NCBI GenBank assembly: GCA_031835245.1
Contig: JAVKOQ010000235.1
Span: 1-64,000 of the forward strand
Direction of reading: 5' to 3'
DNA from: Balamuthia mandrillaris
Taxonomy: Eukaryota; Discosea; Longamoebia; Balamuthiidae
DNA: 64,000 nucleotides
Shown: one piece after another, positions 35,487-49,367 of the stretch
Position numbering within the stretch: the first letter of the stretch is position 1
How the letters are laid out: each line of letters starts with the position of its first letter
Made by a program: the position numbers and the translations under genes
The notes under the pieces: model-generated
Told to the model about the DNA's origin: nothing
What the model saw: the letters and a program-made list of their open reading frames with translations, nothing else
Database searches by the model: none

Positions 35487-36139
35487 TGGTTGGCTACAAA
35501 AAAAAAAAGCCGAGTTTTTGCCAGTGCTGCCAGCCAGCTCCTCTCCTCAGCGTTCTGCCTCGTACGATAAGAACCTTGCCTCTGCCAACTGGCCCTACTC
35601 CACCATTATGCCTTTTTTTTACTTTTGTAAAGTGTACAGTTTCACTGTAAAAGAAAAGAACAGAACGAACAGAAGAGAAAACAAAAGTGTGGAGGGCTGG
35701 TTGGTTAAGTAAATGCCTAGGCATGCAGCAGGTCCCCCAACAGCGATGGCTCGGAGAACGGCGTCACTGCCGCATTAACGTGGCTGGTTCCTCTGCAGCC
35801 GAGGAAGGGGAAAGGAAGCTTCTGGTGGCGGCGGCGGTAATGCTGCATTTATTCCAATTTTTTTGATTTTATATAATGGCGACCAAAAGGGCTCCCCCCC
35901 TTTTGGCGCAAGAAGAAAAAGAAAGCCAGGGGTATTAAGACAGAAGGAAGGAAGGAAGGAAGGAGGGAGGCGTGAGGGAGGTGGCTGCTTGTCGTGCTAC
36001 GCAGCCTGAGTTGGAGGTAGAAAGTTGCTGGTTTATGGACAACACAAGCACTACTGCGGTGTGAGGACCAACCCAGCAGGCAAGTCAGCAGCCTTTACTC
36101 AACCAAGTACACAACTTTTTACTCAGCTCAGCAAACAAC
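35487..36139. other. Intergenic region
   Basis: It contains an A10 run just after the preceding stop (35499), a (GGAA)n repeat (35945-35964) and the upstream flank of the next gene. The short open stretch at 35518-35712 has no ATG-led, motif-bearing protein. I see nothing else. Confidence 0.5.
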
Positions 36140-37996
36140 ATGGCGGAGGCCACGCTATTGCAAGGCAAAGCTCAAGTGGGTGATCAAGCAAAAGACTTGC
36201 AGGAGGAGGGGGAAGAGCATGCAGTTGCAACACAGCAGCTAACAGAGGACTGGCTTAGCAATTTTGATCACGCCTTGCTGGAGGCCGAGAAACGGAGACA
36301 AAACCTCATGAAAGGGAGCGGTTGCGAGGAAGAGGAGGACGCTTTGCAGCACTATGCTGACAAGGAGCAAGAGAAAGAAGGTCCGTTCAACGGTCTCGAG
36401 TATGCCCCCGCCAAGAAAGATACATTTTACCTCAAGGTACAAGCACTTCCTCTACCCCTTTTGTTCTCTTTCCTTCTTGTTCTTCTTGTTCTTCTTCTTC
36501 TTGTTCTTCTTCTTCTTCTTCTTCTTCTCTTGCAATATATGTTTTTTGTTTAACCGTGACGGGTGAGGCAGGTTCTACCAAAGAACTTCCTGGAGAAGCA
36601 ATTGCAAAAGTACAAAGAAGCGTTGGAAGTGGAAAAAGAGACATCGAAACTTCGCCTGGAAGAAAAGTTGCAACTGGAGGAGGAGCTCATCGAGGCCAAA
36701 CTTCAATTAGAAGATGAGCGCCGGAAGGTTGCAGCACTGAGGAGCGAGAAGGAGGCTCTAGAGGACTATGTAGTGGTACTGGCCGATGAAATGGAGAGAG
36801 AAACTTCACAAATGATGACGATGAAAGAACAATTCGTGGAAGAGTTTGGAGACGAGGCTGTCTACGCCAGCGGCAGCGGCCACAGCAAGGGGGAGGGTTC
36901 AGCGGAGGGCGGCTATACGGGAGGAGGCGGGACATTTGGTGGTGGAGATGAAGGAAAAAGAGGGGGAGGGGAAGCAGGGAACGAGATGCCCGCAGCTGCG
37001 GCGGTACGAGGACGATTTCGGCGAAGGAGGAACTCTTCCTTTCTACGTAGCAAGCTGGAGGAGGATGGCAAAGAGAGAGAAGTTCTTATTGGTTTATTGC
37101 AAGAACATGTCATGAAAGTGAAAGAGTACGGAAAAGAGCAGCAACAGGAACTTTACGAGATAACCGCTATTGTAAATAACATCGCTGGCGAGGTGGACAA
37201 ACTCAAAGATTGGCAGCAGGAAATGATGGCAGGGCAGCGGCTGATGCTCCAACAACAGCGGCAGTTGCTTCAATTGTACTTTCAACAAGAGGATGGGCGG
37301 AGAGAGTTCCAGTGGGCAGAAGATGATGATTACGCACTGCCACCATCGAGTCACCAACCCGTGGGTGGCAGAGATGGCCGATCGGGCACCCTCCTGCCTA
37401 AACCAATATATAGGCTTGGCTCCTCTTCATATGACACCCCCTATCCCTATGGCCTTGGGCGGGTAGCTGCTTATGCAAGCAACTCCTCGCAGGAAGAAGC
37501 AGAGCGGAGGAACCTTGTACAAAATCTCAATTCCCTACTCTTCTCTTCTCCCTCATCCTCCGACCTCAGACGAAGATCTACACTGGAGTTTTTAGAGCGA
37601 GCCTCTAAAGTGGAAGAAGCGACCTTGCCCTACTTCTCTCCCAATCGGCAAGCCACGACTTTTCCAGCCACTGCCGGCCTTCTTCAAGGAGAGCACCCAC
37701 CGAAAAGCAGGAGCCCAGGCAAGAGTGGTGCACCTTCCACAGCTCTTTCATCGGGTAAAGGTAAATCCTTGCACAGCCACATTAGAGAAGCCTTTGCCGA
37801 GCGGCGGCTCTCCTTGTTGCACAATTTTCAGAGTGAGGGCAGCGAGAACTGCACAGAGGCTGGGTTGCGTCGCTCTTCTTCTTCTTCTTCTTCTTCTTCT
37901 TCTTCTTCTTCTTCCTTTTCTTCTTCTTCTTCTTCTTCGGCTTCGCTATCAAGGGACAGAGCAGACCTCCAGGCCAAGACTGCCTTTCGTAAATAA
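36140..37996 (+). CDS. Unrecognised coiled-coil protein
   Basis: Two exons, 36140-36436 and 36572-37996; 573 aa. The first exon is acidic. The start of exon 2 encodes a long heptad-patterned coiled coil (about residues 103-190, Glu/Lys/Leu-rich), then a Gly-rich linker, a second helical Gln-rich segment (about 270-340) and a Ser-rich C-terminus with a Ser run from a TCT repeat (37877-37941). The stop codon is inside AATAAA (37992-37997), indicating a very short 3' UTR. No catalytic motif is seen and the family is not recognised. Confidence 0.75.
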
Positions 37997-38072
37997 AATG
38001 CTTCTTTTCCTACAAGTTTCCGTCGGGTCGACGACACTGGAGCCCACAGGACGAAAAAAAAAGAGAAAGAGA

Positions 38073-38075
<3 letters not shown>

Positions 38076-38115
<40 letters not shown>
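38076..38115. repeat. (GA)n tract just upstream of the TCERG1 start
   Basis: An almost pure GA run ends 4 bases before the ATG at 38120. It lies in the 5' UTR or core promoter. Confidence 0.9.
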
Positions 38116-38116
<1 letters not shown>

Positions 38117-38119
38117 AGA

Positions 38120-40328
38120 ATGGAGACAAATGGCCAACCACAAGAAAGCTCTCCGCAGAAGCACGAGGAGGACGTGTTAGGCTCGTTTTGGGCATGCTAC
38201 ACAACGCCTGAAGGCGACAGCTACTACTATAACTACAGGAGTCGCGAATCAACTTGGCAGCAACCCGTTGGCGTTGTGATTCACGCCAAGCCAGCAAGGC
38301 CAGGGCCACCTATTGCTTGGTTAGTATCGAAGGCACCTCCCTCACCTGCCCCACGTTACGAGCAAATCTAATCTAGGTGAGTGGTGGCACTGTTGTGCAG
38401 GAAACAGTTGGGTCAAACGGAATGGAAAGTGGTACTCTCAGACTGTGGCGAAGAATATTTCTACAACAACGACACTAAAAAGTCAAGTTGGGTGCTGCCG
38501 CCAGAAGTTCAAGCTCAATTCCTTCCTTCAGACTTACACCCACCAACCACGGCACGTCAACCCACACATTATTCTTCTACCAAAAGGGCATCAGCCTCCG
38601 GCCTTCATCCTCCAGCGCACCCAAGCGAAGCCCACTGCCTGTCACCCTCACTACAAAGCTCACTTGCCTCCTCCTCCTCCCCCCCTTCCTCGTCTGCAAC
38701 ACAAACTGCTTATGCGATAGAAGGTGGAGGCTCTGCCTTGGCCTCCGTAAAAAGAAAGCTTGGAGAAGAGCCTAATGCAGAAGAAGCATCAAGTCCATCT
38801 TTCGAGATTCAGTCCGATGGTGGCCCTTTGCTGGAAGCAGTCGGCAGAGAGAACGAGAGTGATTCAACTGGGCAGCATGCAGAAGAAATGGAACGAGACT
38901 ACCAGCAACGTGTTGCAACTTTCATGGTACGGGTTTCTTTTCCGCACACATTTTTCTTTACCTCTGCTTGCTTACTTGTCTGCCATGCTTGTTTGGTTCA
39001 TCGTGTGCCTTACCCTCTGCACTGACCTTTTTCATGCCATACCGCAGCAATTGTTGCGAGAACAAAACCTCACCCCATTCTCTTCTTGGGATAAAGAACT
39101 TCCTAAACTCTGTTTCGATCCACGGTTCAAAGGTTCACAGCCCCCAGAAGCCCTGCTGTTCTAATATTTCGCACTTACATTGTCAATCTACAGTGTTACC
39201 CAAGCATTCTGATAGGAGAGCTATATTTGAAAACTATGTAAAGAATATTAAACACGAAGAACGATCAGCCAAAAGACAACGGATTGAGGTTTGTGGTGTC
39301 CTGGTCTCTCCTGTGTTTTTGTGGTTATTTGCTTGTTCTTTAGTTGTTTTGTTTTGTTTATTGTTCTTGGGTTCTTGAATTGCTGACTTGGACGTCTCCA
39401 TCTTTAAAGACTGGAAAACAGCAGTTCCAGGGCTTATTAGAAGAGCACATTTCACTCCTTAAGGAGGGCATATCTTTTGAACAATTTTGTAGAGAGGTGG
39501 GGGAACAAAACGCCACTCTGCCTTTGGCAAAACGAAAAAAAATGTTCAATGCTAAAATTGCTTCTCTTCAAGCAAAGAAAGAGGAAGGTGAGCGACATTA
39601 TTCAAAGCGAAAACACCACAAAATAACAGTTCTAATAATTCTTTCTTTTGCTAAAGAAAAACGAGTACAACAAGAGACTACCAGGACCGATTTTATAAAT
39701 ATGTTAAAAGAGTGCTCTTTCATAGAATCTTGGTCTAGTTGGAGTGACGTGAAAGAAAGGCTTCGTGGCGATTCTAGATGTGAGGCTGTTCGCTCATCAA
39801 GGGAACAAGAAGAGTTGTTCCTACAGTATATTCGAAGCATTTCGAAGGATTACGAAAAGAAAGAACGAAAACAAAGGTATTTCTGTCAGTAATACCCACG
39901 TGGTTTCCGTTTGTTAAAAAACGGCATTCTCAGGGAGGAAGCAAGCAAGAGGGAACGGGAGCGACAGGTACAACGACGACGTGACCAGGAACTCAGAGAA
40001 ATTAACAGCAGAAAAGCCGAATTTACCAAGGAACAAGCCATTGCCCGTTTCCAAACCTTGTTGTCAGAGCGAGTACGAGACTACAATGTGCGTAAGAAAT
40101 TAGGATTTATTATGGATGCGTGCTTTGATGTGTGAACTGACCATCCAGTCTTTCTACCACACGTGCAGGCAAGCTGGGGAAAAAGCAGGTCTACTCTGGA
40201 ATCTGATTCTAGATTTTCCCATTCATTGCTCTCTTTGCCGGAAAAAGAACAATTGTTCCGGGCACACACTGCTAGTTTATTAGAAGTAGGCGCCGCGCCT
40301 TTCTTCTTCTTCTTCTTCTTCTTCTTCT

Positions 40329-40362
<34 letters not shown>

Positions 40363-41031
40363 GTTGTTCTTGTTGTTCTTGTTTTTCATCTTCTTCTTCT
40401 TCTTCCTCTTCCTCTAAATCTACCTGCATTGCCCTCAACATAAAGTTGCTTACTCACTTTCCACATCTTGTAAGAACATATACAGTGACTTTGATAAACT
40501 GTTGATGGAGATGGACCTGATTAACTTCACAACCAAATGGGAAGAAGCTGTACCACTCTTAGAAAAGGATGCTCGATTCAAACGTGTGCCCTCTGATGAG
40601 ACCAGACAGCGGCGATTTGCACAGCACTGTAACCTTCTCCATAGCACTGCCAGGCAAGAATTTTTGGTAAATGCCATGTGTACTTCATCGTCATATCAAT
40701 TCTCATCTCCTCTCCTCCTCTCCTCTCCCTCTCTCCACCCAGCAATTACTTTCAGAAACGAAATCTATCACATCGGGCACTTTGACCCATGGACCGAAAT
40801 ATGAAGCGCTTATTTCACAAATCAGGGTATGTTTCTCCTCAAACTTAGTCCTTTTTGATACGCCGTTGATCTTTATCTCCCCTTGTAGAGTGACAAACGG
40901 TACAAGCAAATGGAGTGCAGCCCGGAAGAAAGACAGGAGCTGTTGGTAAGTGTCATTTTTTCCATAGCTTGCTTGCACTCATTTTATCATCATACCAGCA
41001 TGCATACCTTTCAAGGGTTACGCAACATTAG
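38120..41031 (+). CDS. TCERG1: WW/FF-domain transcription elongation regulator (TCERG1/CA150-like)
   Basis: Twelve exons: 38120-38319, 38401-38926, 39048-39132, 39194-39288, 39410-39587, 39657-39876, 39934-40087, 40169-40285, 40475-40666, 40743-40826, 40889-40945, 40999-41031; 646 aa. Two WW domains: residues about 23-50 (WACYTTPEGDSYYYN, STWQQP) and about 73-102 (WKVVLSDCGEEYFYN, SSWVLPPE). A Ser-rich linker is followed by a series of FF domains from about 243 on (PFSSWDKELPKLCFDPRF; FENYVKNIKHEERS is typical of TCERG1 FF1-2). TCERG1 links RNA polymerase II C-terminal domain to splicing factors; PRPF40 is the other candidate, but the FF1 sequence favours TCERG1. The last coding exon has only 10 codons plus stop. 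Intron 8 carries a long TTC repeat. Confidence 0.88.
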
Positions 41032-41286
41032 AAAACCAAAACATTGGATTCAGAACCTGCACCAGAACTGACCCCTTTCCTCATAGTCACCGAAAGACAG
41101 AGGAGGAGGCGGGGACGTAGACAGAGGAAATTAAGGCGGCGCCAAGATCTAAGATCTAAGGACAACAAAAAAAAAAGAAACCACCAATGGGTCTTTTGGG
41201 CCAATGAGCATGTTTCCCGCCATTTTTGAAGGTCTAAAAAGAGCACAGTATTCTTTTTTTTCAAAGCAAAACAACCACCGCAGAGA

Positions 41287-41288
<2 letters not shown>

Positions 41289-41324
<36 letters not shown>
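41289..41324. repeat. (GA)n tract just upstream of the katanin start
   Basis: A GA run ends 12 bases before the ATG at 41337, the same arrangement as in the gene before. Confidence 0.9.
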
Positions 41325-41328
<4 letters not shown>

Positions 41329-41336
41329 AAAGCAGG

Positions 41337-43815
<2,479 letters not shown>

Positions 43816-44211
43816 TAGCCACCCCTCCTCTCAATTTGGCGGCAGTAGTATTCGGGAGCTGCTGTTCACTGCAGTTGCCCTACTTAATATGTAGTGATTT
43901 TTTTAGCTGGCGCACTTTTTTTCTTCTAGGAACAAAAGTTAACCTTTTCCCATTGATCGGCCTGATCTCAAGGCAACTACATTATGGGAGGGCACTTTTC
44001 CGATAAATAGCTTTTGTGTTTTTGCGTTTTTTGTGGCACCACCAACACAACAGTGCAAAGCAAGTAAACACACAACCACTTCACCAAAAAAAACAAAAAG
44101 TGAAAAAAGGCGGAACAAGAAACCCCACAACACTTTTTGCCTCCCCCTCTTGTACCCCTACCCCACCCACACTTTTTGCCAAGCAACTCCTCGAGCAAGG
44201 GATTTTCTGGA
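43816..44211. other. Intergenic region
   Basis: Katanin 3' flank and RAD6 upstream region, with A-rich runs around 44087-44105. No coding exon is seen. Confidence 0.5.
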
Positions 44212-44834
44212 ATGAGCACCCCCGCAAGACGAAGATTGATGCGTGATTTCAAGAGGCTTCAAGAAGACCCCCCTTCTGGCATTAGCGGAGCTCCTTGTGA
44301 TAACAACATAATGGTGTGGCATGCTGTCATCTTTGGGTGAGTAAGCATGCTCGGCGTGTTATTCGTTGGCGTTTCTCACCGTTTAATATTCATAAAATAG
44401 GCCAGACGACACACCATGGGAAGGTGGAACTTTTAAATTGAAACTGCAGTTCGAAGAGGAGTATCCCAACAAACCTCCCAAGGTCACCTTCTTATCCAAG
44501 ATGTTTCACCCAAATGTGTATGCAGATGGATCTATCTGTTTGGATATTCTGCAAAATCAGTGGAGTCCCATCTACGACATCGCGGCTATACTGACTTCCA
44601 TCCAGGTTGGTTTGTTTGTTTGTTTGTTTGTGGTGTGCTTTCCTTTGTGTTGGCTCTTCCGCTTTAACGTTTTCTGACGTGTTCTCAAACCACCACCGCC
44701 GCCAGTCTTTGTTATGTGACCCAAATCCCAATTCACCAGCTAACGGAGAGGCCGCCCGACTTTTTCAAGAAAACAAACGGGAGTACAACCGCAAAGTAAA
44801 GGAAATTGTAGAGAAGAGCTGGGTTTCGGAGTAA
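44212..44834 (+). CDS. RAD6: RAD6/UBE2A ubiquitin-conjugating enzyme E2
   Basis: Three exons: 44212-44336, 44401-44605, 44706-44834; 152 aa, exactly the length of UBE2A/B. It begins [17 protein letters not shown], carries the [15 protein letters not shown] active-site region with catalytic Cys88, the [11 protein letters not shown] loop, and ends [11 protein letters not shown] without the acidic tail of yeast Rad6. The enzyme takes ubiquitin from E1 and, with E3 partners, mono-ubiquitinates PCNA (RAD18) and histone H2B (BRE1). Intron 2 has a GTTT repeat. It is convergent with the FYVE-TIG gene, whose stop is 174 bp away. Confidence 0.97.
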
Positions 44835-45008
44835 AACGACAAACAACATTTGGTTTTGTTCCCTTTTTGATATTGTCGATCAATGTAGGTAATATTATAC
44901 TAGTAATTGTTGTAACGAACGAAACCTTGTTTTCGCTATCACCACGGGTAAACCTGTCCCTCAACTGAGCACCACCAGTTTGTCGTTCCTTTTTATTTTT
45001 TATAAAAA

Positions 45009-47455
45009 TCACCAACCCCACGAACTTACGCCCTTTGACTTGTTGCGCTTATGACCACTGCCACTGAAACCTGCCCGAAAGCTCATCCCCGTGGAAAGCG
45101 GTCCGCTGGTCCCGTCCTCTTCCCTTTCCTTCTCTTCAGATAAGGGGTAGCCGTTACCTGCCTCCGCGTGAGGAGACATTTGCGCTCTGTTCGTTGGTTG
45201 CGGTTGCCTATTTGTGGAGCCCCAACGATTTGGAGGAGTGGCAGGAGGAGTGGCAGGAGGAGTGGAAGCTGCAGTGGCGGAGGCACGCGTAGAGGGAGAA
45301 GTGGATCTGGTGCCAGCCTCGCTGCTGATGCGGGTTGGAGAGGCTGCCTGCCTTGTTTTCGTAGGAGTTTGGCGAGCAATTGTATGCTGCTTGTTGGAAG
45401 TGGTGGAGGAGGCGGGGCCAACAAGAACGGGGTCGTCTGTGTAAAATAACACACCGTCCAGTACGAAGTGGGCGCCACCAGGGTTGATGATCTCAACTTT
45501 ATGCTGGCCAGCACTCAGCGGAGGGCTTTGCATCTGCATCACGCATGAATTGCTGCTAGTGGCACGTTCCAAGAGCTGTACTTGGGTGGCTTCTTTACCG
45601 CCCACTAACACCCTTGAGCCGCTACTAAAGTTGTCTCCAGTGAGGCGGATTTGGGTGCCTTGCAGTGGAGAGATTGCTGGATGAACCATGCGAATGTTTG
45701 GTGGTCCTGTTTTCATGGAGGTTTGACAGACGCAGTCGCACTCTTGCATCAATGGCTACCCCAGATAAAGTGAAAGGAAGGGAAATCGACACTATACCTG
45801 GCAGTGAGCTGTCCTCTATAAAAGATCGTTGAGAAGGCTTGCCGCTAGCAACAGAACCTGCAGCAGTAGAAGTGGTATTAAGGAGAACTTCCGAATCCGG
45901 CATTGTGGCTACCAGCTCTTGCAAACTGTCATGCTCTTTACCCTCGATTCCTGCTAAAGATGATAGTGCTGAATCCGCCGTTTCTTTGCCTTTGTCGCTC
46001 ATGCCCGTCCGACCCTGCCCTTCTGGATTTGTCTGCACTTTGCTTTGTTTGGAAAATAGCTCTTTATCTTGCGAGTAGAACAACACACGGCTCAGCTTGT
46101 AGGACCTTTTATCTGGTTATCACAAATAATTGTGCAAATAATATTGAAAGGAAAAAGTGAGAAGAAAAGAATAAAACGTGGTGCGGAAGGATTAAGGAAA
46201 AAGAAACCCGGGTTGATGACTTCTATGTCTTTTAGTCCTTCTTCAAAGAGGATAGGACTCTGACAAATAAGATTATCTTTGGCCACAAACTTAGTCTTGC
46301 ACTTGGCTCCATCGATCAACACTACAGTATCTTTGAAAAAGTTCTCCCCATGAATAGAAATGATAGTGCCTGCCATTGGAGACATCGCAGGTTCAAAACT
46401 GATTATGAAAGGCTCTTCTGCAGAAGACAAAGTTTGTCATAAGAGATGTGAAACACAAGCAAACAGATTGACCCCATCGGTCAGCACAACAGTATCTTTG
46501 AAAAAGTTCTCCCCATGAATAGAAATGGGAGGGTAATACATACTTTCAGTATCTCCCACCCCTTTATCATTCTTCGAAGAAATCTTTTTCTTGCCACTGC
46601 GTTCGTCCTCCATGGCTTGCGCTAAAAGTTCTTTTCGTTGCTGTCAATGTCAGCTTTATTAGTGGCGTTTGCGAGAAACACTGTGAGCTTAACAAAAATG
46701 CAACAAACCTTTTGCAAAGCCTTAAACTTCATGAGGTTTTCTTGCAAGAAATTAACAAGAGAAAGCTTGATATTAGCTTGTATCCGTTTATCACGGGGAT
46801 CATCCAGAGGAATCGCCACCACTTTCTTCACTCCAATGTCAAAGTTTCGAAATAGTTCTAAGAGATGCACCTCCAGCTTCCCAGCAGCCTTTAGCCATAA
46901 TAAAATATAATATAATTGGAGAAGAAAATGCCCAAATGGTAAGCAAGAGGAAAGGGAAACGAGAAATGAGAAATGAAACCTTTAGATTTTCAACAGAGAC
47001 GTCCTCCGCAAGTACCATATCTGTAAACTTGGGGAGAAGTGTAGACAGTAATTGAAGAATCTCGCTAAGGATACCGTGATAATAGACGAGTGGGTGATTG
47101 TCAGCGCGCTCGAGAGCTTCCTCAAATTGTTGCTTCTCCTCTCCTTGCTGTACATATAGTTTACAATTTTTACATACCATTATTGTGACTGTACATTGAA
47201 CAAAGCAAAGTCAGTATGTGTACTATCGTCTTTTGCCAAATTGTTGGAAGGTACCAGCTTCTTCGTTAAAGAATACAGGATCGAGCTCAACCCGCTCCGT
47301 GAAGCAGCTCGAGCAAACGTAGCGCTCACAGAGAGGGCATTGATACTTTTTTCGTATCAGCATCTTAAAAGGAGCCCTGTATCAACGAAAATATCTTTAG
47401 TCTCCTCTCACTTGGGTTCTCACTTCTATCTTTCTCTGTTGCTCGCGCACTCTCA

Positions 47456-47491
<36 letters not shown>

Positions 47492-48176
47492 CTTTCCCTT
47501 CCTTCCTTCCTCTCCCCTTCTCTTTCTGAAGAAAAGGAAAAGAGATGCATACGCGCACAGCGAACACTTGTACACATATTTGGCAGAATCTTGTTCGTCA
47601 ACGCTGCTATTGTAAGAAGGGTCCTCGCCTTTTCCAATCCAAGAACCCGTCTTCCAGAGCAACCCATAAGAAGACCTATTGCGAGCTTCCTCTTCCTTTG
47701 CTTTACGGTCATACGACAGCTAGATTAATAAAACAAAAAAAAATGTCAGAGCGAAACGAAGAAAGTTAGAACTAGGCATGAAGACGCACAACAACGAGCT
47801 CTTCACCTTTGTCTTTTTGTTCATGATGAGCTCCAGCTGCTTGTTACCTCTAGTGCGATAGCTCCTTCTCATGTGTTCGAACACAGCTGTAACGTCCCTA
47901 GTGTGTGGCTCTGCACAAAGTTTAGCAGGAAGGACAGGTGTTTAATCCTGAGAGAAGGCTCTGCATACCGCGTTGAAGGTCGTTGTTGGTGCTGTTCTTC
48001 ACAGAGCTCCTTCGTCTGCGGGGGCCACCTTTGCCCTCTGAATTGCCCTCATCGGGTTGTTGCGAAGGCGCCCCGCCACCCCCTCCATTATTGTTCTTTA
48101 TTGGAGCGGACACTAAGAAATGGGACCTTCCCAAAACCACAGTGGTTGACCATGAAGAAAGGCGGTACATACCCAT
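45009..48176 (-). CDS. FYVE-like zinc finger plus two TIG/IPT domains
   Basis: Eleven exons: 48176-48173, 48112-47969, 47910-47807, 47719-47553, 47376-47255, 47188-46980, 46888-46709, 46640-46544, 46417-46208, 46112-45798, 45706-45009; 749 aa. Residues about 130-190 have CSLC, CPLC, CSSC and CKNC pairs in FYVE spacing, though the usual RRHHC is RKKYQC; several pairs are joined only after splicing. An uncharacterised helical region follows. TIG 1 (about 342-425: FEPAMSPMAGTIISIHGENF) and TIG 2 (about 518-600: HPAISPLQGTQIRLTGDNF) each end in an INPG strand. The C-terminus is Ser/Thr/Pro-rich. FYVE domains bind PI3P on endosomes and TIG domains are immunoglobulin-like. Coding exon 1 is 4 nt, and intron 1 is 60 nt and open in frame, so retention is possible. 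A GTAAGT at the last codons could mean one more exon. Confidence 0.78.
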
Positions 48177-48540
48177 AGCGCGCCAGAGGACCAGTACTTG
48201 ACAACATCCTTGAGCATAAGGCTCATGCGTTTGCCTTGCTCCTCCATTTCTTTGTTGTTTCTTTTTCTTTTTTTTGGTGTGCGTGGATTACTTTATTATG
48301 CTCCAACCTATTAGTGGATTATGTGCGAGATTAATAGCAGAAGTGTCGACACGATACAAGTTTACGGAGCACGACGGAAGAGAGAGAGAGCAAAAACCAC
48401 TCTACTGCTGCTCATTCATTCCACTCCGCAACAACCACCACAAGCTTAGTGCTTAGGCCAACACCATACTACTACTACTACCACTACTACTACTACTACT
48501 TTATTGAACGAACAAAAAAAAAGGCAAAATAATAATAATA
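48177..48540. other. Divergent promoter region
   Basis: This region separates the start codons of the minus-strand FYVE-TIG gene and the MsrA gene. It holds a (CTA)n repeat (48465-48501) and AATAAT runs directly before the MsrA start. No coding exon is seen. Confidence 0.5.
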
Positions 48541-49309
48541 ATGGAAGCGCACGACCTACGGCTTGCGACGGCCACCTTTGCTACTGGCGTAAGGCTGGCT
48601 TCGCCCTTCTTCTTTCCTTCCTCCCTTCATTCTAACCCTTTTTTCCACCTTGTTTGCTCTTATTCTATCTTTGTTGCAACAAACAAACCAGTGATTTTGG
48701 ACCCCTGATGCCGTGTTCGGCATCAGGGAAGGGGTGATACGCACCCGCGTTGGCTATTTCGGTGGTAAAATTGCCGATCCCTCCTACAACGACCTCTGTG
48801 CCGGCCGCTGCGACCACACGGAGAGCCTCCAGCTGGACTACGACCCCCAGAAGGTGAGCTACGAGGAGCTGCTGGAGATCTTTTGGGAGAGCCACTCCCC
48901 GAGCCGGCCCGCCGGCTGCGCGCAGTACATGTCTGCCATCTTCTACCACGACAAGGCTCAGAAGAAGGCAGCCAAGAGCTCCAAGAAAGCCGTGGAGAAG
49001 AAGTACGGCAAGCCCCTCCACACCAAGCTCCTTCCAGCCAAGGGCACCTTTTGGGTGGCTGAGGACTATCACCAGAAGTTCTACTTGAGGAGACACAACG
49101 GAGGCGCCTTGCTGGACATGTTGGGCTTCACCTCCGAGGCGGAGCTGAGGGATTCCCCAGTGGCCACCAAGCTCAACGCTTACGTTCAAAACAAGGGCTC
49201 TCTGGCGCAGTTGCAACAGGAAATAGACTCGTTTAATCTTTCCAGTGAGGCCAGGGACTACCTCCTTGACTTTGTGCAGCGCATGGAGGCAACCAAGCAG
49301 GCTGCGTAA
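48541..49309 (+). CDS. MSRA: Methionine-S-sulfoxide reductase A, selenocysteine-containing
   Basis: Two exons: 48541-48588 and 48692-49309. MsrA reduces methionine-S-sulfoxide in proteins using a nucleophilic Cys in a conserved GCFW motif near the N-terminus. Exon 1 ends ...ATFATG with donor GTAAGG in phase 0, and exon 2 begins TGA TTT TGG, so the codon at the catalytic position (48692-48694) is TGA, giving G-U-F-W. The frame then stays open for 205 codons of clear MsrA sequence (TPDAVFGIREGVIRTRVGY; YNDLCAG; QYMSAIFY; EDYHQKFYL). Selenocysteine at this site is known in Chlamydomonas MsrA and some bacterial enzymes. A SECIS-like hairpin lies in the 3' UTR. The product would be 221 aa including Sec. 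Cys residues in the LCAGRC and GCAQY segments could take part in regeneration (inference). Confidence 0.92.
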
Positions 49310-49367
49310 AGGCAAGCTTGTAGAGAGAACTGACCTGAGGGTGGAACTTTACGCCTTGGAAGAGGCA

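Noticed and set aside
35945-35970. GGAA repeats and other tandem simple repeats as CRISPR-like or satellite arrays
   Set aside because: Units of 2-5 bp without spacers are ordinary microsatellites in a eukaryotic genome.
48692-48694. TGA of MsrA as a true stop or pseudogene mark
   Set aside because: The frame stays intact for 205 codons, the TGA is precisely the catalytic position, and a SECIS-like hairpin follows. No alternative acceptor avoids it while keeping FW.
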